A stretch of 64,000 nucleotides of DNA from Aquipseudomonas alcaligenes (GCF_900156545.1 NZ_FTNW01000001.1:744001-808000), one strand, 5' to 3'. Shown: positions 25,768 through 34,294, numbered from the stretch's first letter. The notes: generated from the letters alone by a model not told the origin. Numbers and translations: made by a program.

Positions 25768-25823
25768 CTGGCACGCCTCTGGTTGCCTAGCTGCTGTGCA
25801 TCGAACCTGCATGCTGTTTTCAT
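25764..25823 (-). CDS. Micro-ORF, 19-residue basic peptide coupled to the CIS tube/adaptor gene
   Basis: ATG at 25823 is preceded by AAGGAGAG at optimal spacing and followed by 19 codons encoding MKTACRFDAQQLGNQRRAR. The TGA overlaps the ATG of the next gene in the ATGA fashion used throughout this operon. It begins 24 bases after the stop of the YkuD effector gene. It could be a real peptide or a ribosome-relay element; the strong signals make chance unlikely. Confidence 0.5.
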   Translation of the reverse strand: MKTACRFDAQQLGNQRRAR

Positions 25824-25847
25824 TGCGCTCTCCTTGTCCGCGGGCCG

Positions 25848-27116
25848 CTATTCGCAGCTGCTGTGTCTGGCGTAGCTGCGGGTATAGCTGCCGCTGACCT
25901 CGACCGTGGTGACATTTGATCTGGCGTTGTCGAAGATGATTTTTGAGGCTCCCCGGTGCAGCCGGACACAGCCGTGGGAGGCAGGGTGGCGGGGCACGCT
26001 GGAGTAGTAATGGAAGCCCACGCCGTCGCGCTGGAAGCCGCTGAAATTCTCCAGCCCCAGGCGCGAGGTCACACAACTCTGTGCACCCAGCGTGAATGTC
26101 CCTATGGGGGTGCAGCAGCTTCCGCCGGTTCTGCTGTGGGCGGCGTTGTTGCAGCTGGTCTGGCCAGCTACTCCGGCTCCGGTGGTGCAGTTGATAACGC
26201 CGTCACCGGTGGCAGCCAACACGTTTCGCTCGGCTTCCGCGACGCTTGGGCCGGTCCAGTCCAGGGTGACCCGCTGGTTGGTCAGCGAGACATTGATCTT
26301 TCTGATGTAGGTAGCCGGAAAGTCCAGTGGCTGGGTGCTTGGGTGCTCGTTGACCTCACCACGGCAGATGGTCGACTGGTACAGCTGCCAGCCGATGGGT
26401 GCCGGCGAGATGTTCGGCGGCGCATCCTGCAGTCGGGGCGGCTGTCGTGATGTCCGGGGGCCGTTTGTCGTCAGCGGCGCGCGGCCCTGTTGCACCACGT
26501 GGGTCAGTTCGTGGGCGAGCAGCGCCTTAGGGCGGCTGGTTGCGACTTGCTCGGATAGGTAAATGTGGTTGCTGCGTGTAGCCGCCAGGGCATTGATCTC
26601 GCGGGTGTAACGATGAGCCTGGCTGTCGTTGTGGATGCGTACCGAGGAGAAGTCCCGACCGAAGAAAGCTTCGAAGGGGCGACGCTCGGCGACGGGCAGG
26701 GCAGCGCCACCTTCAGCCGAGGAGGGCGCGTGGATGACTGCTTCCACTCGCGCATCGGCACGCTTGGTCAGCACCTCGCCACCACCGCCCGGCTCGTCGA
26801 GATTGCTCTCGGCCGTTTCATTGACCGAGCCACCACCTTTCTGCTCCTGTGCGCCCTCTGGCATGGGTGCACGCGCTTGCTCGTCGTCCTTCTTCAGCAC
26901 AGCCAAAGGCGCGCTGGAGGTAGTGGGCCTCTGCGCATCGTGAGCGAAGCCGGAGCGGGTGAAGCGATCGGCCACCTGATCCGCTTCGTTCTCCAATCGC
27001 TGCCGTTGCGAGTGGCTGAGCAGGGAGGGTTCTCGGCCTCTGGGACTGCGCGAATGTGCGCGCTCCTTGCAGCTTTCACACTGGCTGCAGGGCGCCGCTT
27101 TGTTGCATGAACCCAT
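25848..27116 (-). CDS. Putative eCIS effector: DUF4157 domain fused to YkuD L,D-transpeptidase
   Basis: A 422-residue protein. The start has a cysteine cluster (CNKAAPCSQCESC). Residues ~145-212 form a DUF4157 domain (FFGRDFSSVRIHND, then LLAHELTHVVQQG with HExxH at 202-206), the module associated with eCIS-delivered toxins. Residues ~270-415 form a YkuD L,D-transpeptidase domain: TPIGTFTLG, FHYYSS, then HPASHGCVRL with catalytic Cys383 and His381. Such enzymes cross-link or exchange peptidoglycan stem peptides, so the cargo is expected to act on bacterial cell wall. ATG at 27116 has GGAGG and AGGAG upstream. It is the third of three DUF4157 genes embedded among structural genes. Delivery by the eCIS is inferred from family and context. 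Confidence 0.85.
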   Translation of the reverse strand: MGSCNKAAPCSQCESCKERAHSRSPRGREPSLLSHSQRQRLENEADQVADRFTRSGFAHDAQRPTTSSAPLAVLKKDDEQARAPMPEGAQEQKGGGSVNETAESNLDEPGGGGEVLTKRADARVEAVIHAPSSAEGGAALPVAERRPFEAFFGRDFSSVRIHNDSQAHRYTREINALAATRSNHIYLSEQVATSRPKALLAHELTHVVQQGRAPLTTNGPRTSRQPPRLQDAPPNISPAPIGWQLYQSTICRGEVNEHPSTQPLDFPATYIRKINVSLTNQRVTLDWTGPSVAEAERNVLAATGDGVINCTTGAGVAGQTSCNNAAHSRTGGSCCTPIGTFTLGAQSCVTSRLGLENFSGFQRDGVGFHYYSSVPRHPASHGCVRLHRGASKIIFDNARSNVTTVEVSGSYTRSYARHSSCE

Positions 27117-27141
27117 GATCGCTCCTGCCTCCGCTCTGTAA

Positions 27142-28518
27142 TCAGGGCTTCTCGAAGGAAACCGTTGAGTTGTGATCGCGGCGCATGACCAAGGTGATGT
27201 GGTCCATGACCGCGCCTAGATGCCGGGAAGAATTGCGCCTGATATCGTGATAGAGCACGACTATCTTCGGCGCAGAAGGAGTGGAAACCCGCCAGCCATT
27301 GGCGGCCAGGGTGCGCAAGCCATCGGTGACATTGGTCTTGAGCTGCGCCAGCGACAACTCACCTCCCGGATCGCCGTCTATGTCCCAGAGCAGATTGGTC
27401 AGACTAAGCGCGGAGTAGGTTGCGCGTACCGCTGGGTCCGAACTACCGAAAGGCGGCCTGACTAGCGTGGTTTGCACACCGGGCTCGGTCTCGGTAGCAG
27501 TGGTATCGCGGATGAAGTCGCGGGCCCCCACTAACTCGCCGCGCAGGCGCCCGGCGGCTTGTGCCGTAATGTGCGACTCGTGGTCCCGGGTGCCTCCGGT
27601 GTGGATGCCGATAGCATGGCCTTCGGCATGCATGCGGCGGATCAGTTGCCTGCCAACCCGCGTGTTGCCGCGAATGGGCCGGCCATCACCGCCCTGCGCA
27701 TGGGTCTGAATGAAGAATCCCGCCTTGGCATGTTTATCGCACAGGGTGTCGAGAACCTTTTCAGTTCGGTTGTTGCCGGTACCCAGGGCTGCCGCATGTG
27801 GGCCATCGTCGAAGGTCAGGGAAACTATCCGGCGGGTGGGTGAGGCGCTACCAGCCTGCTTCGATTCCTGTAGCGGCGCTGCTTGTGGCGGAGCATCATC
27901 CGAACCATCCCCAGTGCGCTGCACAAGCCGGTTCCCCGCAGCAGATGCACCCTGCTGTACGACATGCGCCAACTCGTGGGCCAGTAATGCCCGCCCGCTG
28001 AGGCTTTCCGGCGCATAGCGTCCCTGAGCGAACACCACATGCGGGCCCACGGTGTAGGCATGGGCTGCGACATCTCGTGCCGAGCTGGCTGCGGCATTGT
28101 CGCGATGCACCCGAACCTGGGCGAAATCATGGCCAAATCGTGGCTCAAAAAAGTCTCTGGTGGCACTGGATAGCGGTTCCCCGGAGTCCTGCAAGGTTCT
28201 ACTCACGCTGGCTGGCGCCAGCGCGCGGGTGGCGGTGCCACTGGCAACGCGGCTGAGGCGAGGGAGTGTCGAGCCCTGAACGCTCGCCTTGCCCGCCCCG
28301 CCAAGCACTTGAGTGGCGGCTCGGTCGGCCTCCTGCTCCAGTGGGTCATCAGTTGCCCCCACCGCCAATCGGGTCTGCATCCATGGCGGCGGGGTAAGAC
28401 GTCCGAACGCGCTGTCCGCACCTTTGCTGTAGGCCTGATTGCCGTAGCCCCCGTTGTGTTGCAAAGGCTTCGTCGCGCTGGCCGGAGCTGCTTGGCTCAG
28501 ATTAGTCCTGGCGCTCAT
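27142..28518 (-). CDS. Putative eCIS effector: DUF4157 domain fused to NodB polysaccharide deacetylase
   Basis: A 458-residue protein. Residues ~120-195 are DUF4157 (FFEPRFGHDFAQVRVHRD, YTVGPHVVFAQGRYAPES, LLAHELAHVVQQG). Residues ~230-450 are a NodB-homology domain: RIVSLTFDDGPH carries the catalytic Asp pair, RPPFG is motif 3 and IVVLYHDI is motif 5. The metal-binding motif 2 is unusual: HTGGTRDHESH places His residues at +7 and +10 rather than the common HxxxH. NodB enzymes remove N-acetyl groups from peptidoglycan, chitin or similar polymers using a divalent metal. ATG at 28518 is chosen over GTG at 28524 because of Shine-Dalgarno spacing. Target polymer cannot be read from sequence. Confidence 0.85.
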   Translation of the reverse strand: MSARTNLSQAAPASATKPLQHNGGYGNQAYSKGADSAFGRLTPPPWMQTRLAVGATDDPLEQEADRAATQVLGGAGKASVQGSTLPRLSRVASGTATRALAPASVSRTLQDSGEPLSSATRDFFEPRFGHDFAQVRVHRDNAAASSARDVAAHAYTVGPHVVFAQGRYAPESLSGRALLAHELAHVVQQGASAAGNRLVQRTGDGSDDAPPQAAPLQESKQAGSASPTRRIVSLTFDDGPHAAALGTGNNRTEKVLDTLCDKHAKAGFFIQTHAQGGDGRPIRGNTRVGRQLIRRMHAEGHAIGIHTGGTRDHESHITAQAAGRLRGELVGARDFIRDTTATETEPGVQTTLVRPPFGSSDPAVRATYSALSLTNLLWDIDGDPGGELSLAQLKTNVTDGLRTLAANGWRVSTPSAPKIVVLYHDIRRNSSRHLGAVMDHITLVMRRDHNSTVSFEKP

Positions 28519-28532
28519 CGTCACACCTGCTG

Positions 28533-30047
28533 TCAGGGAGCGGGATACTGGTCACTGAAGTCTCCTTTCTTCTTGCAGGCATTCTGCGCATCCGTTGCGG
28601 TAAAGCTTTGCCAGGCGGAGCCATCCCAATAGGTCACGGTTCCGCCCTGATAGATGCCCGGTTGCGGACCGGTCTGCCCCTTGTGATGCGACTCCGCGAT
28701 CGCCTTCCAGATGGAGATGATCGCGGCCACATCGACAGGGTCATCGATCAGCAGGGGACGATTGAGCTCGTTGATGCGTTTGGTCAGATCAGAGCGTACG
28801 GCTCCACCATCGATAGGCGCCGACTTGCGGTAGCCAAGGATCACCGCATTGGGAAACAGGCTGCTGAACACCGCTGTCGCTTCCTTGCACAGGGTTGCGC
28901 AGCTGGTGCTGATCATCAGCTTCACATTGGCGAAGCCTCCCGCCTTGTCGACGTAGCGCAGATCAAAACCATTGGTCTCGTCGCCGTCAGCGAACAGGCC
29001 GGGGGCCTTGTACTGGGCATACTGATGGCCGCGGAAGTACACGATGTCGGTACGTGCCAGGTCGCCTTTTTCCTTGTCGGCGGCCGCTTTGGCGCGCTTC
29101 TTGTGTGTCTTGCCTTCCTCAGACAGCTCGAAGGTGCTGGACGACAGTGATTCGCTGGCACCGAGCTTGTTCAAGTGGGTTTTGACGTCCGACGCATACC
29201 CGGGATAGAAACCGACATAGCCGCCGAAGGCGGTTCCGGCCGAGCTCCAAGCCACATCCGCCTTACTCTTGGTGATAGCGCTTTCCAGGTCGCTCCGGAC
29301 CTGCTTCTTCTGTTCCTCGCTGGCGCAGCGACGAATCGGCTTGAGGGCGCGGATCAGCGGCAGCATGTCGGTACTATCGGTGAAGTGCTTGGCTTGCGCC
29401 TTGACGGCCTTGCTGGCGGCATCGAAGTTGAATTTGCCGCACAGAGGGTCCGGGGTTGGGGCCGCTGGTTTCTTGGCAGGCTTGCGCCGCAGCGAAGGCG
29501 TCTGCTGGCGCACATGGGTGAGCTCATGGGCCAGCAGGCGCTTGCCCTCGTGACTACCGGGCGCATATTGCCCCGGAGCAAACACCAGGTCCTGACCGAC
29601 CGTGTAAGCGCGTGCACCGACTGCCCGGGTCGACTCGGCGGCCTTGTCGTCCGCATGGATTCGCACACGGGAGAAATCATGTCCCAGACGCTGCTCGAAG
29701 AAGCTCTTCTCCGCAGCCGCGAGTGGCTGGCCGGGTGTTTTCAATGCCTGCTGCACCACTGCGGGGGGCTGAGCGCCAGCAACACTTTGGCCCGCTCGAG
29801 GGGGCGGCAGTGCTTCTGCGGCCTCCGTAGACGGCGACCCGGTCACGCGCTCGGCAACGCGGTCGGCCTCGCGCTCGTATGGATCGTCGACAGGTCCGAT
29901 TTCCAGCCTCGGCTGCAGCGCGCGGGCACAATCCTCGCATTCCCCGGTCAGCGCCGAAGCCTCGCCACCACAGGCGCACTTGCGCTGCAACAGCAGTCTG
30001 GAGTGCTCGTCGGGCGGGCTGAGGCTTTCGAACCTGCCGGTATTCAT
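28533..30047 (-). CDS. Putative eCIS effector: DUF4157 domain plus possible caspase-like cysteine peptidase domain
   Basis: A 504-residue protein. The N-terminus has a zinc-ribbon-like QRKCACGG...GECEDC (residues 21-40) common in DUF4157 proteins. DUF4157 spans ~45-185 (FFEQRLGHDFSRVRIHADD, VFAPGQYAPGS, LLAHELTHVRQQ with HExxH at 174-178). The C-terminal ~300 residues are not a family I can name. However TDIVYFRGHQ (His341) and KLMISTSCATLC (Cys383), each after a hydrophobic strand and about 40 residues apart, fit the His-Gly/Cys dyad layout of clan CD (caspase/CHAT-like) peptidases; here Gly precedes His. Treat the peptidase call as inference. Shine-Dalgarno GGAGGTGA is near perfect, and the ATG overlaps the preceding gene by four bases. 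Confidence 0.72.
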   Translation of the reverse strand: MNTGRFESLSPPDEHSRLLLQRKCACGGEASALTGECEDCARALQPRLEIGPVDDPYEREADRVAERVTGSPSTEAAEALPPPRAGQSVAGAQPPAVVQQALKTPGQPLAAAEKSFFEQRLGHDFSRVRIHADDKAAESTRAVGARAYTVGQDLVFAPGQYAPGSHEGKRLLAHELTHVRQQTPSLRRKPAKKPAAPTPDPLCGKFNFDAASKAVKAQAKHFTDSTDMLPLIRALKPIRRCASEEQKKQVRSDLESAITKSKADVAWSSAGTAFGGYVGFYPGYASDVKTHLNKLGASESLSSSTFELSEEGKTHKKRAKAAADKEKGDLARTDIVYFRGHQYAQYKAPGLFADGDETNGFDLRYVDKAGGFANVKLMISTSCATLCKEATAVFSSLFPNAVILGYRKSAPIDGGAVRSDLTKRINELNRPLLIDDPVDVAAIISIWKAIAESHHKGQTGPQPGIYQGGTVTYWDGSAWQSFTATDAQNACKKKGDFSDQYPAP

Positions 30048-30304
30048 GACTCACCTCCAGGACTGCCAGGCAGCACATGGGGAGCCACCGCGCGCGCCAA
30101 CTCCGCGGCGTTGGCGCGCTCCTGAACTCGCACGGCCGGTGGCCGGTAAGAGGCGCGGTGACCGGTGCCGAGAAGGCTTTGCCCGCCACTTTCGACGAGC
30201 ATCTGGTGCAGTTCGGCGCGCAAGGCGGTGGCAAAGGCCTCGGCATCACTCGAGTGAATGCCACGCAGTAGCAAACGGTCGATATGCAGCACGATGCGGC
30301 TCAT
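30044..30304 (-). CDS. Small eCIS-associated protein of unknown function
   Basis: An 86-residue protein beginning MSRIVLHIDRLLLRGI, then SSDAEAFATALRAELHQMLVE. Its C-terminus is polar with RVQERANAAELARAVAPHVL. Similar short proteins are found beside DUF4157 genes and CIS ATPases in other clusters (from memory). It overlaps the AAA+ gene upstream and the first effector downstream by four bases each, so it is translated together with both. A chaperone or loading role for effectors is plausible but not shown. ATG at 30304 is favoured over GTG at 30310 by the ATGA overlap. Confidence 0.72.
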   Translation of the reverse strand: MSRIVLHIDRLLLRGIHSSDAEAFATALRAELHQMLVESGGQSLLGTGHRASYRPPAVRVQERANAAELARAVAPHVLPGSPGGES

Positions 30305-32199
30305 ACCCACCCCCGCGTTTCCGCATCGGAAATCGGCTTGTCGCGTTTGGCTGCCTCGATATGCGCGGCGCGCAGTAGGTGGCGCATGCCGACCGGAGTT
30401 CCCGCTTCGGCGGCGAGGAAGGCGGCGGCCAGCGCTATGTTGCGGATGGTGCCGCCGGGCACGGCAAGCCGTGCCAGCTTGCGATAGTCCAGCTGGTCCA
30501 GCGGCGCCGCGGGGGGGAACACACCGTGCCAGAGCGCTTCGCGCTGGGCCTCGTCGGGGAAGGGGAAGTGCACCACGAAACTCAGGCGGCGAGAGAAGGC
30601 GGAATCCAGCGCGGCCTTGTGGTTAGTGGTGAGAATCGCCAGGCCGCGATAGGACTCCATGCGCTGCAGCAGGTAGCTGACCTCGATGTTGGCGTAGCGG
30701 TCGTGACTGTCCTTGACCTCGCTGCGCTTACCGAACAGCGCATCGGCCTCGTCAAACAGCAGGATGGCGCCAAGCGCCTCTGCACTGTCGAAGACCCTGC
30801 GCAGGTTCTTCTCGGTCTCGCCAATGTACTTGCTGACCACTGCAGACAGATCGATGCGGTACAGCGCCAAGCCAAGCGTGCTGGCCAGGACCTCGGCGGC
30901 CAGGGTCTTGCCGGTACCGGAGTCGCCCCAGAACAGAGTGGCGATGCCCAGCCCGCGTGAACTCTTGCCGGCAAATCCCCAGTCGTGGTGCACGGTGAGG
31001 CGATGGCGGGCATGCATGGCGATCTGCTGCAGGATGCGGCACTGAGCCTCGGGTAGTACCAGATCGTCCCAGTCTGCCCGCGGCTCTATGGGTTGGGCCA
31101 ACTCACTCATGCCGGGTGTGTCGGTACGGCAGGCGCGATGCACGACCTTCAGATCGACCTCCGAGCCAAGCCGTGCGGCAATGCTGCTGATGCGTCGGGC
31201 GCCGAGCCGGTATTGTCCGGCCAGACTGTCGATAACCGGTGCCAGATCGGCGCCCCGTTGGCCAAGCGCAACCTGCCAGAGTCGGCGCTGCTCGGGGACC
31301 TCGGGGCGGTCCACGCTGAACGCCTCGCCGTCCAGAGCCGTGGGCACACGTGAGGCGATAATCAGCAGGCCACCGAGACGCTCGACAAAGCGCTCGAGCA
31401 CCTTGCTGTCGTCATCGCGCAGTTCGATCAGCAAGGCACTACCGAGCATGACGGCCTCGCGCTGCCACAGCGTGGCCAGAGCGGCCTGCTCGTGCGCCGT
31501 CGTGGGGATGTCTGCGGCACGCAGGCAGTACAGGGTCAGTCCCAGGCGCCTGGCAATATCGGCGGCGACATCCTGCTGGCCCTGCGGGTCATCGCCGGAC
31601 AACAGAATCGCCCGTGGCAATCCTCCATCGCGTTGCAGTCTGCTACAGGCATCGATGCAGACCTCAGCATGTGCATGGCTCATAAGCGCCGCGGGTGACA
31701 GGGGCTGGAGCAGGGGCTGCAGGCGTTGATCCAGAGCATTGATGCCGGCCAGGTAGTGCAGGACGCGCTCGTCCATGCGCACCCGTGAGCCTGTCAGCCC
31801 GGCGCTCTCGTCCAAATCCAACAGGCGCCAGCGCCGCAGTGGTTCGGCAGGAGACAGGGCATCCCAGTGCGCGGCGGGCAAGGCACTCATGGCCAGGCCG
31901 AAGGTGGCCCAGGGACGATTGGGCTGACCGCTGACTTGGGCACAGAGCAGGCCCAGCGCGGCGTCCATCTCTACACCCGCGACCAGGAGCAGAAGATCGC
32001 GTTCGAAGCCGCTCAGCTCGAACAGGTGCGCCAGCGTGTCGATAGCGGGGGGGGCACTCATCGTAGCCCGCAGACCGTCGATCGAGGCCTGCAAACCCTT
32101 GCCATCGCTTCCGTCGAGCAAGGCGCGGAGACGGGCGAACTCGGCCACCAACAGTTGCTGGTTGGCCGTGCTCCAGTCCAATCCGGCAGGCGCGTTCAT
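30301..32199 (-). CDS. eCIS AAA+ ATPase (Afp15-like)
   Basis: A 632-residue ATPase characteristic of eCIS loci. The C-terminal AAA+ module has Walker A GDSGTGKT (425-432), Walker B ILLFDEAD (479-486), sensor 1 LTTN (523-526) and an arginine finger in FSRRLS. The N-terminal ~350 residues include a degenerate second AAA-like fold (AILLSGDDPQGQQD, ALLIELRDDD) without an intact P-loop. Afp15-type ATPases are required for particle assembly or cargo loading. It overlaps the DUF4255 gene by four bases. Its presence, with DUF4255 and DUF4157 genes, separates this cluster from R-type tailocins and prophages. Confidence 0.92.
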   Translation of the reverse strand: MNAPAGLDWSTANQQLLVAEFARLRALLDGSDGKGLQASIDGLRATMSAPPAIDTLAHLFELSGFERDLLLLVAGVEMDAALGLLCAQVSGQPNRPWATFGLAMSALPAAHWDALSPAEPLRRWRLLDLDESAGLTGSRVRMDERVLHYLAGINALDQRLQPLLQPLSPAALMSHAHAEVCIDACSRLQRDGGLPRAILLSGDDPQGQQDVAADIARRLGLTLYCLRAADIPTTAHEQAALATLWQREAVMLGSALLIELRDDDSKVLERFVERLGGLLIIASRVPTALDGEAFSVDRPEVPEQRRLWQVALGQRGADLAPVIDSLAGQYRLGARRISSIAARLGSEVDLKVVHRACRTDTPGMSELAQPIEPRADWDDLVLPEAQCRILQQIAMHARHRLTVHHDWGFAGKSSRGLGIATLFWGDSGTGKTLAAEVLASTLGLALYRIDLSAVVSKYIGETEKNLRRVFDSAEALGAILLFDEADALFGKRSEVKDSHDRYANIEVSYLLQRMESYRGLAILTTNHKAALDSAFSRRLSFVVHFPFPDEAQREALWHGVFPPAAPLDQLDYRKLARLAVPGGTIRNIALAAAFLAAEAGTPVGMRHLLRAAHIEAAKRDKPISDAETRGWV

Positions 32200-33506
32200 G
32201 CGATGGTCAACCGTTGGTTGAGGAACACCGGCGGCGTGCTGGCGTAATCGACTATGGGGCTGTCGATGCCATCGATGCGCAGGCGCACCAGATGCTCGCC
32301 AGCCTCGGCATTCTCGATCAGGAAGTCGAGGCTGGAGACTGGCGCAGTGAAGCTTTGTGGCGCCACCTCGCGCTGACCGACCAGCAGGGTTGCGCGCTGT
32401 CCGGGGCGCAGTTCGGGGGTGAAGTCGATAGTCACCAGCGCATCGCCGTCACCATCGAGGAGTACGTTCTGCGGCAGATTGGTGATGTCCGGCGCCAGAG
32501 TGAAAGCCAGGCGATTGCTTTCCCGTGCGATGCTTTCGCTAGGGCGAATCAGGCGGGCGTTCGCCTCGTACACACCCACCGGGAAGTCGGCGGCGCGCGC
32601 CACGGGAATCAGCAGCTCCATCTGCGCCGCGCTGTTCGCACCGCCAGCCGCCAGCACATCGCTCACCTCATAGCGTGGATTGCCAATGCGCACCTCACGG
32701 CTGGTGCCGTCCAGATGGTGGCCGCGCAGCACTATGCCGTGGCCGAGCCTTGCCACTGGCTGATTGGCGGCAGGTACTATGGCTTCCAGTGTCGGCAATG
32801 CGGGTACCAGGCTGGGGGAGACCATCACGCCGCGTTCGCGGCCCGATAGCGGGTTTACCTCGCCACGTGTCAGTACGGGCAGCGGGGCGAGGGCAGGGCG
32901 GGTGGCCTCGATCAGCACTACCGAGACCTGATAGGCGGCGGTGGGACGCAGGCTCGACTGGGTGGCCGACCACAGCTTGGAACTTTCCTCGGTGTTGAGC
33001 GCCTGCGGGGTGACGCGCAGCATCTCCACCTGATCAGCCAGGCCACATTCGGCCAGGGCACGCAGCGCTGGTGGCAGTACCACGCCGACGTCCGGTGATG
33101 GGCTGAGGGCGGTGCGAATCATCTCGCGGGTGATGATGGGAAACTCGTGCATCAGTTGCATGGCATAGCCGAGCAGGATCTCGGCATGCAGATCGCCGCC
33201 GCTGTAGGCGGAAATCAGGTAATACAGGTCGAGCGCCAGGGGCTGGTTGGTCAGCCGTTGCCTGCCGCTCGCGTCATGGGCTGGCAGGCCCTGGTTACGC
33301 CAGCTGGCATTGGGCATGACCTGATAGAGGAACAGATTGAGCTGGCTCGACTCGGTGCCATCGGCCGGCACCACGCGGTCCGGAGCCAGCACGCTGACGC
33401 TCACCGTGCTGCCCAGTACCCCGGCGACGTTGTGATTGACCAGGCCGTCATTGAGCCGGTCGCGCAGCACGGCGGTGACGCCGGCAATGGCCAGGGCGGT
33501 ACTCAT
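32196..33506 (-). CDS. eCIS DUF4255 tail terminator/cap protein (Afp16-like)
   Basis: A 436-residue protein. The first ~190 residues match DUF4255: ALAIAGVTAVLRDRLNDGLVNHN, then QLNLFLYQVMPNASWRNQGLP, LALDLYYLISAYSGGDLHAEILLGYAMQLMHEFPIITREMI and KLWSATQSSLRPTAAYQVSVVLIEA. This family caps the tube-sheath at the distal end and fixes length. The C-terminal ~240 residues form two or more Ig-like beta domains (VARLGHGIVLRGHHLDGTS, DGDALVTIDFTPELRPGQ). These extra domains may decorate the particle end. Overlaps on both sides are ATGA. Confidence 0.88.
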   Translation of the reverse strand: MSTALAIAGVTAVLRDRLNDGLVNHNVAGVLGSTVSVSVLAPDRVVPADGTESSQLNLFLYQVMPNASWRNQGLPAHDASGRQRLTNQPLALDLYYLISAYSGGDLHAEILLGYAMQLMHEFPIITREMIRTALSPSPDVGVVLPPALRALAECGLADQVEMLRVTPQALNTEESSKLWSATQSSLRPTAAYQVSVVLIEATRPALAPLPVLTRGEVNPLSGRERGVMVSPSLVPALPTLEAIVPAANQPVARLGHGIVLRGHHLDGTSREVRIGNPRYEVSDVLAAGGANSAAQMELLIPVARAADFPVGVYEANARLIRPSESIARESNRLAFTLAPDITNLPQNVLLDGDGDALVTIDFTPELRPGQRATLLVGQREVAPQSFTAPVSSLDFLIENAEAGEHLVRLRIDGIDSPIVDYASTPPVFLNQRLTIA

Positions 33507-34294
33507 GAGCCATCCCCCTTGCGCCTAGCCAGGTAGTCATCCAGCGAGAGCGGCGCCGCGCCCTTGCGCGATGGCTTGCTGGCCGGTCTGGATTCCTGGA
33601 TGGCTGTCACTTCGATGCGGCCGATATGGATATGCACCTCGTCCGGTTCGCGTGCAGGTAAAGCCAATGCGCTAGCAGAGGCCGCTGCTGCTGGAGCTGG
33701 GGCAGCTCCGCGCGGGGTTGCCGGGAGCAGGGGCAGCGGTAGCACGAGCTTGTCCAGCGTTCGCTCCGGCACCGCGCCAACCTCGCTGCCGTTGGCAGGG
33801 GGCAGCGACGGCTGGGCGACGGGTTGCAGGGGCAACTCAACGGGCACTTGATCAAGGGAGGCCGGCGTTGACAGATCGTCTGGTGATTGCGGTGGCAGCA
33901 AGGCCGCAGGCGCAGCGGGACTGTGTATCTCTGCATGCTTCTCGGACGCACGACCCAACACCCCAGCGCGCTCGGCGCGAAGGGTCACACCGGGTCGATT
34001 TGTCAGAGGGGGCAGGGGAGCGATCCATTCTTCCTGCGAGACTTTCTCGGCCTGCTCCCGGAAGAGCCCAGATGGAACATGCCGAGTTGGCGCAGCAGGC
34101 GCCACGCGTTGCGACGGGTCGGTCGGCTCCTGAGGTGGCTGCCTGTCCGCGAGCGATGGCGGCGCAGTGGCGAACTCTGGGGTGGGCTGCAGGCGTTCGG
34201 GTAGGGATTGATAGGGCAACCGTGCCGGCGAGTGCAACGTCGTCCCGCGCTGTCCGGTGGCCTGGGCGGCCAGACGCACGAACAGGCCGCTCAT
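33503..34294 (-). CDS. eCIS-associated Pro/Ala-rich protein, unknown function
   Basis: A 263-residue protein, mostly low-complexity proline- and alanine-rich (residues ~20-205) and probably disordered. A short conserved-looking end follows: VHIHIGRIEVTAIQESRP and PLSLDDYLARRKGDGS. Many eCIS clusters have a comparable disordered protein with a 'VHVTIGRVEVRA' end beside the DUF4255 gene (from memory). ATG at 34294 overlaps the T4-type baseplate gene by four bases. A flexible linker or assembly factor is possible; no catalytic motif is visible. Confidence 0.7.
   Translation of the reverse strand: MSGLFVRLAAQATGQRGTTLHSPARLPYQSLPERLQPTPEFATAPPSLADRQPPQEPTDPSQRVAPAAPTRHVPSGLFREQAEKVSQEEWIAPLPPLTNRPGVTLRAERAGVLGRASEKHAEIHSPAAPAALLPPQSPDDLSTPASLDQVPVELPLQPVAQPSLPPANGSEVGAVPERTLDKLVLPLPLLPATPRGAAPAPAAAASASALALPAREPDEVHIHIGRIEVTAIQESRPASKPSRKGAAPLSLDDYLARRKGDGS

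Noticed and set aside
25848-30047. Treating the HExxH motif of DUF4157 as the toxic protease activity of the three cargoes
   Set aside because: HELTH/HELAH is common to the DUF4157 domain in all three and so does not explain their differences. The variable C-terminal domains are the more likely effector activities.
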